The notes: generated from the sequence alone by a model not told the origin. A DNA stretch of 64,000 bases from Mycolicibacterium sp. TY81 (GCF_018326285.1 NZ_AP023362.1:5456001-5520000), one strand, 5' to 3'; positions 18,132 to 26,981 are shown, numbered from the stretch's first letter. Translations and numbers: made by a program.

Positions 18132-19322
18132 CTAGTGACCCTCGCCGCCGCGCGTCAGCCCGTCGAGGAAGTCGCCGAGTTCGCGCTGCACCGTGTCAGG
18201 CTGTTCGGTGAGCAGGGCGTGGCCGGCGCCGGCGATGTCGACGATTCGCGTGCGGGACAGGTGGGCTGCGGTGTACTCGGCCTCGCTGCGCGGGATGTAG
18301 TCGCAGACGCCACGCAACAGCAAGACCGGTATCGACTGCAGACGTCGCAACGCGTCAGGGGTGAGCCCGGTGCCGGGCTCGCGTTGCAATTGCTCGTGCA
18401 GGTAGTGGCCGGGTGTGGAAGAAGGGGACGGCGGCGGTTCGCCGGAACAGGTGAGTCCGCCGGCGGCGAGGTCATTGAGTGTCGCGAAGCGCGCGTCCAT
18501 CTCGGGGTCGTCGCCGAATACGTGTGCGGTGTCGGGATCGGTGAGCGTCAGCAGGTACATGAACAAGTTTCGTGGCGTGAGCGCGCTGGCGTACAGGCGC
18601 AGGGTTTGCGTGGTTGACAGACGCGCCTGTGGCTGCGGGATCGGCGCCGCGCGGCCCAGAACTGGCAACGAACCGGGTGACAGCAACACCAGCCCCTCGA
18701 CCCGGTCGGGTTGCTCGGAGGCGAACGTCTCGATCACACCGGAGCCGGCGGAGTACCCGAGCAGCACGACCCGTGCCAGGCGGAACTCATCGAGCAACTC
18801 GGAGAGGTCGGCCACCGCGCGGGCGGTCGAGTACCCGGTGGGGCGTTCGAGACGCGACGCGTCACCCGCGCCGATCTGGTCGTAGAAGATGACGGTGCGG
18901 TCCGGCACGGCGCGGAGTATCGCGGTTTCTTCGGCCTGGCTGAACGGCACCCCGGGGCCGCCGTGCACGGCCACCAGCGGTGGCAGGTCGCCGGGTCGCT
19001 CATGAATCCGCACCGGCATCACCGCACCATCTCGCAGGTGGAGCCCGTCGGCGACCCGAGACGGCAGCGGCCTCGGCATCAGATACAGGCCGCTGGCGGC
19101 CAGTGTTGCCAGGCTGAGCGCGATGATCGTCGTACCGCGCCGGCCCAAGACGCCGACGAGCCGGGTGCCGACCCAGGCGGTACCGATCACGGCCGCCACC
19201 CCTACGGCGATCGCTGCCGATGCCGGCAACCCGACCGCTGCGCCGGCGATCACAGCCGCGCCTTCCAGAACCCACGCGACCACAACCACCGCTACTGCGG
19301 CGAGCACGGTTCTGGCCATCAT
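18132..19322 (-). CDS. Membrane-anchored alpha/beta hydrolase (proline iminopeptidase-like)
   Basis: The 396-residue protein begins with about 85 residues containing two or three hydrophobic helices, then an alpha/beta hydrolase domain. The oxyanion motif HGGPG, the nucleophile elbow GYSAGS, an acid in RGVCDYIPR and the final GAGHALL histidine make a complete triad. HGGPG plus this triad is typical of the S33 prolyl aminopeptidase group. The catalytic domain probably faces outside, anchored by the N-terminal helices. The substrate is unknown. Confidence 0.85.
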   Translation of the reverse strand: MMARTVLAAVAVVVVAWVLEGAAVIAGAAVGLPASAAIAVGVAAVIGTAWVGTRLVGVLGRRGTTIIALSLATLAASGLYLMPRPLPSRVADGLHLRDGAVMPVRIHERPGDLPPLVAVHGGPGVPFSQAEETAILRAVPDRTVIFYDQIGAGDASRLERPTGYSTARAVADLSELLDEFRLARVVLLGYSAGSGVIETFASEQPDRVEGLVLLSPGSLPVLGRAAPIPQPQARLSTTQTLRLYASALTPRNLFMYLLTLTDPDTAHVFGDDPEMDARFATLNDLAAGGLTCSGEPPPSPSSTPGHYLHEQLQREPGTGLTPDALRRLQSIPVLLLRGVCDYIPRSEAEYTAAHLSRTRIVDIAGAGHALLTEQPDTVQRELGDFLDGLTRGGEGH

Positions 19323-19328
19323 CGACGC

Positions 19329-19772
19329 TCAGCGACGGGTGAGTACCGACTCCAACTGTTCGGCGGTGCGCGCCCAGCCGTTGTGGAAGTTGTCGTACTC
19401 GTGCGAGGGCAACAGAGAGTGCTCGATCTTCATCAGCGTCTCGCCCTCGCCGTGGGGTTCGAAGGTGACGTTGACGACGCTGGCCATCGTCGGGTCGGGC
19501 CAGTTCGAATTGCTCCACGTGAAACGAAGCAGTCGCGGACGGTCGATCTCCAGGAAGTGGCCGATGATCAGGACGATGGTGCCGGTGGCGTCGTGGTCGA
19601 CGTCGAACCGCAGCTTGCCGCCGACATGGGGTTCGACGGTGATGGCGACGCACCGGGACGGGCGTGGGCACATCCAGTCCATCAACGACTCGACATCGAG
19701 CCACTCGCCGAACACCACGTCGGGGACTGCCGGCATGACGCGCTGCACGCGCACGGTGACGGGTTCTGTCAT
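19329..19772 (-). CDS. SRPBCC/AHSA1-like domain protein
   Basis: The start is ATG 19772 (MTEPVTVRVQRVMPA), overlapping the upstream ArsR gene stop by 4 bp. The 147 residues have the AHA1-type START fold pattern: a first strand, VVFGEWLDVESLMDWM, GGKLRFDV, then VNVTFEPHGEGETLMKIEH and the C-terminal helix GWARTAEQLESVL. ArsR-SRPBCC pairs are common in actinobacteria. The ligand is unknown. Confidence 0.85.
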   Translation of the reverse strand: MTEPVTVRVQRVMPAVPDVVFGEWLDVESLMDWMCPRPSRCVAITVEPHVGGKLRFDVDHDATGTIVLIIGHFLEIDRPRLLRFTWSNSNWPDPTMASVVNVTFEPHGEGETLMKIEHSLLPSHEYDNFHNGWARTAEQLESVLTRR

Positions 19773-20101
19773 TGACCATTTCCTTTGCGTCGCAAGCGGT
19801 CTGCGAGGGCATCCGCCCGCACCGACCAGAAGTTGGATTGTTCGTTGATCCACTGCTGCGCCATGGTCAATCCCTCGGGGCGCAGGGACACCCAGCGTTC
19901 GCGGCCGCGGACATCGCGTTGTACCAGGCCCGCCGATTCCAGCACGCCGATATGCCGGGAGACGCCGGCGAACGTCATCGGCAGCGGGGCGGCCAGGTCG
20001 GTGATGCGCGCATCGCCTTGCCGCAGCGTCTCCAATAGCCGGCGGCGCGTCGGATCTGCCAGGGCGGCGTAGGCGCGGTCCAGCAGCTGATCTTCAACCA
20101 T
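19769..20101 (-). CDS. ArsR-family transcriptional regulator
   Basis: This 110-residue winged-helix protein has the family signature ALADPTRRRLLETLRQGDAR, recognition helix FAGVSRHIGVLESAGLV and wing RERWVSLRP. No metal-binding CxC motif is seen, so it is the non-metal subtype usually paired with SRPBCC proteins. It is divergent from the DUF899 gene, and an 8-bp inverted repeat begins right at its start codon, fitting autoregulation. Confidence 0.9.
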   Translation of the reverse strand: MVEDQLLDRAYAALADPTRRRLLETLRQGDARITDLAAPLPMTFAGVSRHIGVLESAGLVQRDVRGRERWVSLRPEGLTMAQQWINEQSNFWSVRADALADRLRRKGNGQ

Positions 20102-20155
20102 CTTGTTGACTATAGCGGCGGATCGTGCTCTCCTGGAACGGTGACGTTCAACAAG
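20102..20155. promoter_or_regulatory. Inverted repeat between arsR-like and DUF899 genes
   Basis: CTTGTTGA (20102-20109) is repeated in inverted orientation as TCAACAAG (20148-20155). The two half-sites bracket the 86-bp divergent promoter region. They are candidate half-operators for the ArsR regulator. Confidence 0.5.
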
Positions 20156-20187
20156 TTTGTTTAATGAATCTGTAGAGGAGGGACGCC

Positions 20188-20946
20188 GTGCAGAAACCCG
20201 ACATCGTGTCCGCGGCCGAATGGGACGCCGCGCTGGAGAAGATGCTCGTCGCCGAGAAGGAATGGACCCGCCAGCGTGACCAGTTGGCGGCGATGCGCCG
20301 CCGCATGCCGTGGACGCCGGTCACCAAGGACTACACCTTCGTCGGTCCGGACGGCGAGCTCAGCCTGGCCGACTTGTTCAGTGGGCGAAGGCAACTCGTG
20401 ATCTACCGGGCGTTCTTCGAGGAGGGCGTACAGGGCTGGCCCGAGCACGCCTGCCGGGGTTGTTCGATGATCGCCGACAACGTCGGCCATGTGGCCCACC
20501 TGAACGCGCGCGACACGACGCTGGCGTTCGCCTCACGCGCGCCGCAGCCCGACATCGCGCGGATGACGGCCCGGATGGGCTGGAAGATGCCCTGGTACAC
20601 CATCACCGACGACTTCGACGTCGACTTCGGCGTACACGAGTGGCACGGCACCAACGCCTTCATCCGCGACGGTGACGTCATCTACCGCACCTACTTCATC
20701 AACAACCGCGGCGACGAAGCACTCGGCACCTCGTGGAGCTATCTCGACATGACGGCGCTCGGCCGGCAGGAGACCTGGGAGGACTCGCCGCCCGGATACC
20801 CGCAGGACCCGCCCTACGAATGGTGGGACTGGCATGACACCTACGGCGAGCATCAACCCTCGCGATGGTTCGGCGACCCCGATCCCAGCAAGCCCGACGA
20901 TCCCCGTCCGCCCCGCACGGAAGGGTGCGCCTCCTGTGAGCGATGA
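20188..20946 (+). CDS. DUF899 thioredoxin-like protein
   Basis: The 252-residue protein starts at GTG 20188 with GAGGAGGG upstream. It has the DUF899 pattern: EKEWTRQRDQLAAMRRRMPW near residues 25-45, VIYRAFFEEG, HACRGCSM with a CxxC pair, and WHGTNAFIRDGDVIYRTYF. The family has a thioredoxin-like fold and is often encoded with ArsR/SRPBCC genes. A CxxC near the C-terminus (CASC) is also present. Function is unknown, probably redox. Confidence 0.85.
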   Translation: MQKPDIVSAAEWDAALEKMLVAEKEWTRQRDQLAAMRRRMPWTPVTKDYTFVGPDGELSLADLFSGRRQLVIYRAFFEEGVQGWPEHACRGCSMIADNVGHVAHLNARDTTLAFASRAPQPDIARMTARMGWKMPWYTITDDFDVDFGVHEWHGTNAFIRDGDVIYRTYFINNRGDEALGTSWSYLDMTALGRQETWEDSPPGYPQDPPYEWWDWHDTYGEHQPSRWFGDPDPSKPDDPRPPRTEGCASCER

Positions 20947-21592
20947 AGCCCATCTCGCGGATCTCTACCAGCAGACCATGGACCGCGTCGTCGAGTTGGT
21001 CAGTGCGCCAGATGTTTCCGTCGATACTGCGGTCGCTGCTTGTCCCGGCTGGTCGGTGCGGGATGTGCTGGCACACATGGCCGGCGTCGCGCAGGACTGG
21101 GCCGCCGGGCGCCGGGTCGCCCCACCCAACGATGCCCAGACGGCAGCGCAAGTGGCTCGGTTCGACGGGTGCGGCCTCGACGACATCCTGCGGGCCTGGG
21201 GCGATGCGGCCGCCGAGCTGCCGCGGCTGGCTCAGGAAGCTATCGCCCCGCCGCTCGGCGACATCGTCGTCCACGAACATGACATCCGGGATGCGCTCGG
21301 CCGACCGGGCGCGCGGGATTCCGCTGCACTGCAGCAGGTTTCGGATCAGCTCCTGCGGATGCTGGTCACGCCGGTGCCGATGCGTGTCGTCGTCGAAGAC
21401 GGTGAGTACCGGTGCGGTCCGGACGCGGAACCTGCGGTCGATCTGAAGACGACGCGATTCGAAGCGGTGCGCTGGCGCACCGGGCGGCGCAGCCGTCGTC
21501 AGATGGCGGCCATGGTGTGGTCCGGGGACGCGGCGCCGGTGCTCGATCACCTGTACCTGTTCGGACCCGCGACCGCCGATCTCGTTGAGTGA
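20936..21592 (+). CDS. Maleylpyruvate isomerase N-terminal / DinB-like family protein
   Basis: The GTG at 20936 overlaps the DUF899 stop by 11 bp, giving 218 residues. Family markers are CPGWSVRDVLAHMAGVAQDW near residue 35 and VHEHDIRDALG near residue 105, whose histidines form the metal site of mycothiol-dependent DinB-like enzymes. The C-terminal half carries the sterol-carrier-like segment RWRTGRRSRRQM. Such proteins are probably mycothiol S-transferases or isomerases. The two genes are probably co-transcribed. Confidence 0.8.
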   Translation: MSDEAHLADLYQQTMDRVVELVSAPDVSVDTAVAACPGWSVRDVLAHMAGVAQDWAAGRRVAPPNDAQTAAQVARFDGCGLDDILRAWGDAAAELPRLAQEAIAPPLGDIVVHEHDIRDALGRPGARDSAALQQVSDQLLRMLVTPVPMRVVVEDGEYRCGPDAEPAVDLKTTRFEAVRWRTGRRSRRQMAAMVWSGDAAPVLDHLYLFGPATADLVE

Positions 21593-22282
21593 CTACGGCT
21601 GAGGCTGACTCAACAACGCGACGACGGCGTCGGTCAAAGCCGCACGGGCGACGTCGAGATCCGACGTGAACCCGATCTGTCGTTCGTTGCTGAGACCGCG
21701 GATCGCGGCGGGAAGCAGGCACCGCACCCGGTGCAACTGATGCGGGTCGACGTCGAGCCCTTCCATCAGGTAATCGAAACCCTGAATCCAGTCGAGTTCG
21801 CGGGCCGCGAAAGCCGCTGCGGTGCGCGGATATTCGGCGGCGATGTCGGACCGTCGCGCCGGCAGTGACGTGCGCAGCGCGGTGAGGGCGCGGCCCTCGG
21901 TGGTGTCCAGGTAGCGCCACACGGATTCAATGGCGCCTTCCACCCGTTCGCGCAGGGTGCCGGTGAGCGGCGTCTCCGGTCCGGACGCCCAACTGCGGGA
22001 GTGGATTTCGGTGATCACTGCGACCCAGAGCCCGTCCAGGTCGGCGAACTGATGTTGCACCGTGCCCCAGGTGACGCCCGCATCCTTGGCGATGCGGTTC
22101 GCCGACACCGGCTCGCCACCGCTGTCGGCCAGACAGCGGATGGCGACGTCGAGCAGGCGGGCCCGGGTTTCCAGGCCGCGCTTGTTCAGCTTGGTGCCGG
22201 CGCCCGACTCGGTGACGACGGCCTGCCACTGCTCCCGGGCGAGGGCCGCCTGCGGGGAGTCGCGGGCCGGACGGTCAGGCAA
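21593..22282 (-). CDS. TetR-family regulator
   Basis: This 229-residue regulator has the HTH at about residues 40-85 (LLDVAIRCLADSGGEPVSAN, then AGVTWGTVQHQF). The first 35 residues are poorly ordered. Its start overlaps the stop of the LLM oxidoreductase gene by 8 bp, so the two are co-transcribed and it may regulate that operon. The ligand is not known. Confidence 0.88.
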   Translation of the reverse strand: MPDRPARDSPQAALAREQWQAVVTESGAGTKLNKRGLETRARLLDVAIRCLADSGGEPVSANRIAKDAGVTWGTVQHQFADLDGLWVAVITEIHSRSWASGPETPLTGTLRERVEGAIESVWRYLDTTEGRALTALRTSLPARRSDIAAEYPRTAAAFAARELDWIQGFDYLMEGLDVDPHQLHRVRCLLPAAIRGLSNERQIGFTSDLDVARAALTDAVVALLSQPQP

Positions 22283-23366
22283 ATCGACCCGGATTCGCCG
22301 CGACGGCCCGGTGCAGCGTCGGCCGGTTGGCCCGGTAGGCCTCGACGACGGGTGCCAGTTCGTGCGGGCTGGCCCCGTGCATGATCACCGAATGCACGCC
22401 CAGATCATACTGGCGGGCAATGGTTTTCGCGCAATCCTGCGGCGAGCCCTTGGCGACGGCGTCCAGCCACTCGGTGGGGATCAGCTCGGCGATCCGCTGC
22501 AGCGTCTCGAACGACGCGCTGGCATCGATGGGCCCGGCGGTCGCCGCATCCGTGAACAGGTCGGACTGCCGGATGCGATCCCACGTCGCCCGGTCCCAGC
22601 CGTTGGCCGAGACCAGGACATCTGGGTACGCCTGCAGGTACGTCGCGAGCCGTGCGACGCCACGCCGGATCTGGTCGTCCTCGGACAACGCATCGGGGAC
22701 CGTCGCCAAGCAGGCCCAGATGCGGACACTGTCCGGATCCCGGCCGGCCTTCTCCGCGCCGCGGCGTACCGCGGCGACAGACTTCTCCGTCGCCTCGTCG
22801 GAGAAGAACGTATGCAGCACAACGAAATCCGCAATCTCGCCGGCCAGTTCCATGGTCTTCGGGCCGACCGCCACCAGGCCGATCGGCGGCCCGTCTTCCA
22901 GGCCGTTCACGTGGCGCAGCATGGGCCACTTCCCGGCTGGGCCGTCGTGATCGAGGATCATCTCGCCGGCCCAGAGGCGGCGCAGGATGCCGAAGAAATC
23001 GCGCAGCCGCGCCTCGGTCACGACCGGCAGACCGATCGCCTGCCAGTAGGGCCCCATCCCGCGGCCGAACGCCATGGCGAACCGGCCCTCGGTCAGGGCA
23101 TGCATCGTCGACCCGATGGTCGCGGTGACCGTGGGGTGCCGGGTGTGGTGATTGGTCGACGGCGCGATGCCCAGCGTCGTGCTGGCGCCTGCCACCGCGC
23201 CGCTGAGAACGCCCGCGTCCTTCACGGTGAAGCGCTCACCGATGTGGCAGGAGCCCAACCCGAGCGCCTCGGCATCCCGGGCCTCGGGCAGCACCACGCG
23301 GGTGTCCGCGGGATGCCGGGTGACGGCGTAGTAGCCGAGCTCGTTGAGCTGGTCCTGCGTGCTCAT
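22275..23366 (-). CDS. F420-dependent LLM-class oxidoreductase
   Basis: The start is ATG 23366 (MSTQDQLNELGYYAV) and the product is 363 residues. It has the luciferase-like TIM barrel: NHHTRHPTVTATIGSTMHAL, RFAMAFGRG, and the LRRLWAGE pattern common in mycobacterial TIGR03857-type F420 enzymes. It probably uses F420 rather than FMN, as is usual in this genus. It precedes the overlapping TetR gene. Confidence 0.88.
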   Translation of the reverse strand: MSTQDQLNELGYYAVTRHPADTRVVLPEARDAEALGLGSCHIGERFTVKDAGVLSGAVAGASTTLGIAPSTNHHTRHPTVTATIGSTMHALTEGRFAMAFGRGMGPYWQAIGLPVVTEARLRDFFGILRRLWAGEMILDHDGPAGKWPMLRHVNGLEDGPPIGLVAVGPKTMELAGEIADFVVLHTFFSDEATEKSVAAVRRGAEKAGRDPDSVRIWACLATVPDALSEDDQIRRGVARLATYLQAYPDVLVSANGWDRATWDRIRQSDLFTDAATAGPIDASASFETLQRIAELIPTEWLDAVAKGSPQDCAKTIARQYDLGVHSVIMHGASPHELAPVVEAYRANRPTLHRAVAANPGRFA

Positions 23367-23433
23367 GGTGCGCCTTTCATCGGAGACGCTTAGCACTGTT
23401 AACCATCTAGCAGGCAATTGTCAATGAGGGTTC

Positions 23434-23697
23434 TCAATAACTTGGAGCGTCTGCCGATGCACCCGCCGCGTCGATGCTCGGGAACCGGGCATGCAATTGA
23501 TCGATCAGGAACCGGGCCTCGTCGAGGTCGCGCCGCAGCTCCCGGGCGCGCCGGCGCATCGACCGCGCCCGCTCTGACCAGGCCGTCGCATCGGGCAGGG
23601 ACTCGACCCTGGCCAGCCTGGATGCGAGGTCCCAGGCATGCCTACGCAGCTCGGCGCGCAATGCCCGAGCTTGTGCCACATCGGCATCTTCAGTCAC
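23434..23697 (-). CDS. Small charged helical protein
   Basis: This 87-residue product is rich in Arg, Glu and Ala, and predicted to be almost entirely helical and coiled (ALRAELRRHAWDLASRLARV; RRRARELRRDLDEARFLIDQ). No motif identifies it. It lies alone between the LLM gene and a TetR gene, with reasonable codon use. It could be a spurious frame, but its length and uninterrupted coding bias favour a real gene. Confidence 0.5.
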   Translation of the reverse strand: MTEDADVAQARALRAELRRHAWDLASRLARVESLPDATAWSERARSMRRRARELRRDLDEARFLIDQLHARFPSIDAAGASADAPSY

Positions 23698-23742
23698 GCC
23701 GCCATATTTACATGACGGTCAATTGGCTGCATGGCCAAATGC

Positions 23743-24381
23743 TTAGATTGACTTTGAATCGTGGCTCACGGCCGCTGTCGACACTGACAGGACGACGTCG
23801 ACGACGGCGTCGAGGAACGCATCGTCGAACGGTTCGCCCGTCACGATCACGCGATGGTGGACCGGGCCGACGAGCCACTCGGCCAACGCGGCGACGTCGG
23901 TCTCGGGGTGCAGCTCGCCGCGTTCGATCGCGCGGAGGAACGGTTTTTGGTCGCGCGTGCGCTGATCATCGAGGTAGCGGGACCGAAATGTCTGTGCCAG
24001 TTCCGAATCGTGTTGCGCTTGCCCGATGAGTGCGCGGTAGACGGCGCCCGCGTCATCCGTGGTCAGGAAGTGCGCGGTATCGCGCAGATGTGCGCGTAGA
24101 TCCGAGTCGAGGCAGCCGGTATCGGGCGGCTCCAACGCTGCGGCGGCGTCTTCGAGGAATGCGTCCATGAGGACTTCGGTCTTGGAGCCCCACCAGCGAT
24201 AGACGGTCTGCTTGGCGACTCCAGCCGCTTTGGCGATGCCTTCGATGGTGACGCCGGAAAAGCCCTTTTCGACGAGCAGATCATCAGCTGCGCGCAGTAC
24301 GGCTTCCCGCGCAGCTTCACTGCGACCGTGCCGGTTCCCGTGATGCGGTTGCGCGCCTGCCATGGGTCGATTGAACACCAT
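23743..24381 (-). CDS. TetR/AcrR-family regulator
   Basis: The 212-residue protein has an HTH at residues 25-70 (LVEKGFSGVTIEGIAKAAGV, then KQTVYRWW) and a TetR_C domain with GQAQHDSELAQTFRSRY. ATG 24381 is used; ATG 24363 (MAGAQPHH) is possible. It is divergent from the O-methyltransferase gene across a 44-bp gap holding a perfect 20-bp palindrome, its likely operator. Confidence 0.9.
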   Translation of the reverse strand: MVFNRPMAGAQPHHGNRHGRSEAAREAVLRAADDLLVEKGFSGVTIEGIAKAAGVAKQTVYRWWGSKTEVLMDAFLEDAAAALEPPDTGCLDSDLRAHLRDTAHFLTTDDAGAVYRALIGQAQHDSELAQTFRSRYLDDQRTRDQKPFLRAIERGELHPETDVAALAEWLVGPVHHRVIVTGEPFDDAFLDAVVDVVLSVSTAAVSHDSKSI

Positions 24382-24394
24382 CGTAGCTCTAGTC

Positions 24395-24414
24395 TAGACG
24401 CAACGTTGCGTCTA
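24395..24414. promoter_or_regulatory. Perfect 20-bp palindrome, TetR operator
   Basis: TAGACGCAACGTTGCGTCTA is a perfect palindrome in the 44-bp gap between the divergent TetR and O-methyltransferase genes. It lies 11 bp before the methyltransferase start and 13 bp from the regulator start, so binding would block both promoters. Confidence 0.85.
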
Positions 24415-24425
24415 CTGTAGGTCGT

Positions 24426-25064
24426 ATGACCTCAACACTGAACCAACCGGAATACGCCTCGATCATCAATCGCCTGTTCGCCGATGCACAGTTGGACGAT
24501 CAACGGCGGCAAGGATTTTCGCCGACCGACTACGACATTGCGGAACGTGCCGAGGTCTGCCAGGACTTCTACCTGTCGGTGGCTCCTGACCCGGGCCGAC
24601 TGCTGTACAGCCTGGTCCGCGCAGTGAAGCCCTCGACGATCGTGGAGTACGGGATGTCGTATGGCATCTCCACCTTGCACCTGGCCGCGGCGGTCCGAGA
24701 CAACGGTGTCGGGCGGATCATCACCACGGAGATGAGTTCGCGGAAGATTGCGGCGGCCCGCGCGACGTTCGCTGAGGCGGGGGTTGCCGATTTGATCACG
24801 ATTCTGGAAGGTGACGCCCGCACGACCCTCGAGACCGTCACGGGTCCAGTGCAATTCGTGCTTCTCGACGGTTGGCCCGATCTGGACCTGCCGGTGTTGA
24901 AGATCCTGGAGCCGGTATTGGCGCCCGGTGCACTGATTCTCGGCGACAACGTCAGGCTCGACCCTGATCACGTCTACCGCGACTACGTCAACGCGCCGGG
25001 GAGCGGCTACGTCAGTGTCCCGATTCCGCTCGACAAGGGCATGGAATTGACCGTTCGGGTGTAG
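24426..25064 (+). CDS. O-methyltransferase (class I, SAM-dependent)
   Basis: The 212-residue protein has the Methyltransf_24 / O-methyltransferase pattern: IVEYGMSYGISTLHLAAAV near residue 75 as the SAM loop, IITTEMSSRKIAAAR, and FVLLDGWPDLDLPVLKILEP. ILGDNVRLDP supplies the likely metal-binding Asp. It is controlled by the divergent TetR protein through the 24395-24414 palindrome. The substrate is unknown; drug or catechol-like detoxification is plausible. Confidence 0.85.
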   Translation: MTSTLNQPEYASIINRLFADAQLDDQRRQGFSPTDYDIAERAEVCQDFYLSVAPDPGRLLYSLVRAVKPSTIVEYGMSYGISTLHLAAAVRDNGVGRIITTEMSSRKIAAARATFAEAGVADLITILEGDARTTLETVTGPVQFVLLDGWPDLDLPVLKILEPVLAPGALILGDNVRLDPDHVYRDYVNAPGSGYVSVPIPLDKGMELTVRV

Positions 25065-25081
25065 CCCGCCCTACAGCGGGC
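25064..25081. terminator. Short hairpin between convergent genes
   Basis: GCCCGC (25064-25069) pairs with GCGGGC (25076-25081) over a 6-nt loop, in the 6-bp gap and gene ends between the convergent methyltransferase and acetyltransferase genes. It could terminate both directions. Confidence 0.45.
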
Positions 25082-25628
25082 GCACCACCCGGGCGGGTGA
25101 GCCAATGGCCAGCACACGCGGCGGCAGGTCGCGGGTGACGACCGAACCGGCACCCACGACGGTGTCGGCGCCGATCGTGACGCCGGGGCACACGATGACG
25201 CCGCCGCCGAGCCACACGTTGTCACCGATCGTGATCGGCTCGGCTGCTTCCCACTTGTCTCTCCGGGGCCCCGGCTCGAGTGGGTGAGTGGCCGTCAACA
25301 GCTGCACGTTGGGTCCGATCTGGACATCGTCGCCGATGCTGATCCGCGCGACATCGAGCAGGATGAGCCCCCAGTTCGCGAAAGTGCGTGCACCGATGGT
25401 CGTTTGGTAGCCGTAGTCGCACTGCAGCGGCGGCCGGATCTCACTGCCGTCCCCGAAAGCGCCGAGGAGTTCTCGGAGTAGACGGTTGCGTTCGTCGAGG
25501 TCGGTGGGATCGAGCGCGTTGATCCGGTGGGTGAGCCGCTGTGCGTGTTTGGACTCGCGGATCAATTCGGGATCATCGGCGAGGTACAGGTCACCAGCGA
25601 GCATGCGGTCGCGCATCGAACGGGCCAT
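25071..25628 (-). CDS. Maltose/galactoside O-acetyltransferase family protein
   Basis: The 185-residue hexapeptide-repeat acyltransferase has a Mac N-terminal segment (RDRMLAGDLYLADDPELIRE) followed by left-handed beta-helix repeats with NVQLLTATHPLEPGPR, IGDNVWLGGGVIVCPGV and IGADTVVGAGSVVTRDLPP. The catalytic His lies in the ATHPL segment. It transfers acetyl from acetyl-CoA to sugars, though the in vivo acceptor is unclear. Its length is as usual for Maa/NodL. Confidence 0.92.
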   Translation of the reverse strand: MARSMRDRMLAGDLYLADDPELIRESKHAQRLTHRINALDPTDLDERNRLLRELLGAFGDGSEIRPPLQCDYGYQTTIGARTFANWGLILLDVARISIGDDVQIGPNVQLLTATHPLEPGPRRDKWEAAEPITIGDNVWLGGGVIVCPGVTIGADTVVGAGSVVTRDLPPRVLAIGSPARVVRPL

Positions 25629-25690
25629 GACTCCACGTTAGGTGCGCCCGGCCCGGTGAACCTTTTTGACGGCTGATTCGTTCAATTGAT

Positions 25691-25939
25691 ATGAGCATCA
25701 TCGACTTCCGCCGCCGGCGCCCCGCCGCGCCGACCTTCGTGGTGGTCGACCGTCTGCACGGCCGGCGTGCCGAAGAGGTGCCCGGGGAACAGATCGCCGC
25801 CACCGTGTCGTCGTGGCTGGCCGAACTGGGTGTGGACAGCCCGCTCATCGATGCACTGGAATCGGCCGCCCAGAATCAGGACTGGCCGACCGTCTACGCC
25901 CTCGGGGAGCGGCTGTCGGTCGACGTCATGGTCGCGTAG
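25691..25939 (+). CDS. Small hypothetical protein
   Basis: This 82-residue soluble protein starts at ATG 25691 with an arginine-rich stretch (DFRRRRP) and has the segment AATVSSWLAELGVDSPLIDA. It has no signal peptide or motif I recognise. It is followed 44 bp later by a secreted cupin gene on the same strand. Confidence 0.6.
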   Translation: MSIIDFRRRRPAAPTFVVVDRLHGRRAEEVPGEQIAATVSSWLAELGVDSPLIDALESAAQNQDWPTVYALGERLSVDVMVA

Positions 25940-25983
25940 CCGAAACCCACACGCGGTCGTCCGACGTCGCGCACAGTGGGTGC

Positions 25984-26433
25984 ATGACAAAGTTGCGCGT
26001 TGGGAATGCCTGTGCCGCACTCGGCTTGGCCGTGTTGTCGGCACCCGTCGCAGCGGCGACGCCACCCGAGGGAGACGTCGTGCGGACCGACCTGGCGCGC
26101 GGCGACACCACGGCTCCGGTCGACATCGATACCGGTGGCGCGCCGTCGACCCTCATCATTCAGGGACTGAAGCTGGCGCCGGGCGCCAGCAGCGGCTGGC
26201 ACACACATCCCGGCACCGAGTATTCGGTGATCAACACCGGTGGTGTCGTGCTGCAGACCGCGGGTGACTGTGCGGGAACCGAGTTCGCCAGTGGCCAAGC
26301 GGTTTTCATTCCCGCTGGGGTACCGCACCGGGTTGCCAACGAGAACACCGGCGCCGCCGACGTCGTCGTCACCTATACGGTGCCCGTCGATGTCCCTCTG
26401 CGGGTCGATGCACCCGACGCCTGCGCCGGCTGA
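25984..26433 (+). CDS. Secreted cupin-domain protein
   Basis: The start is ATG 25984 and the product is 149 residues with a signal peptide (GNACAALGLAVLSAPVAA). The cupin metal motif is present: GWHTHPGTEYSVINTGGV for motif 1 and FIPAGVPHRVANE for motif 2, with His-x-His, Glu and a later His. Single-domain secreted cupins of this type are common in actinobacteria and usually of unknown function. Confidence 0.85.
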   Translation: MTKLRVGNACAALGLAVLSAPVAAATPPEGDVVRTDLARGDTTAPVDIDTGGAPSTLIIQGLKLAPGASSGWHTHPGTEYSVINTGGVVLQTAGDCAGTEFASGQAVFIPAGVPHRVANENTGAADVVVTYTVPVDVPLRVDAPDACAG

Positions 26434-26435
26434 GC

Positions 26436-26981
26436 TCAGCCCAGCGCCAGCTTCGTCGGCGCGCCGTCTATGCTCGACAGGTTCTTCTGCTGCCAGTAGT
26501 CGGCGACACCCTCCGGCCCCTTCTTCTCGGCCCAGGTGTCGAGCAGCACGCGCTCGGACTCGACCGACATGAGCGGCACGCCGAAACCGCATGAGGTCTG
26601 GACGATGTCCACGCTCAGGTCATAGATCTGACGGGCACTGATGTGCGGCGGGAACTGGCTGTAGAGCTCGTCCCAGTCCGCGTCGCCGGGCGCGACCTCA
26701 CGGGCGGTGCCATACAGCCGCAGGATCATCGGCTCACGCTCGAACGAGCAGAACATCAACGTCATTCGCGGGTTGTCGAGCAGGTGCGCCGAGGTCTCGT
26801 TGCCGCTGCCGGTCAGGTTCAGCCAGGCCACCTGATGTGGCCCCAGGACGCGAAGCGAGTCCAAGCCCTTCGGCGACAGGTTGACCCGGCCGTCGCGCGC
26901 TGCGGTCGCCACGAAGTAGATGCTCTGCGCGGCGATGAACGTGCGGAACCGGTCGTTGATCTCCGGGAACTGCTTGGCCAT
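26436..26981 (-). CDS. Pyridoxamine 5'-phosphate oxidase-like flavoprotein
   Basis: The start is ATG 26981 (MAKQFPEINDRFRTFI), giving 181 residues. The pattern IYFVATAARDGRVNLSPKG near residues 20-38 and the later GNETSAHLLDNPRMTLMF match the PNPOx-like/F420-binding split barrel. These bind FMN or F420. It ends 2 bp from the convergent cupin gene; the intervening GGCTGAGCTCAGCC palindrome may act as a terminator. Confidence 0.85.
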   Translation of the reverse strand: MAKQFPEINDRFRTFIAAQSIYFVATAARDGRVNLSPKGLDSLRVLGPHQVAWLNLTGSGNETSAHLLDNPRMTLMFCSFEREPMILRLYGTAREVAPGDADWDELYSQFPPHISARQIYDLSVDIVQTSCGFGVPLMSVESERVLLDTWAEKKGPEGVADYWQQKNLSSIDGAPTKLALG

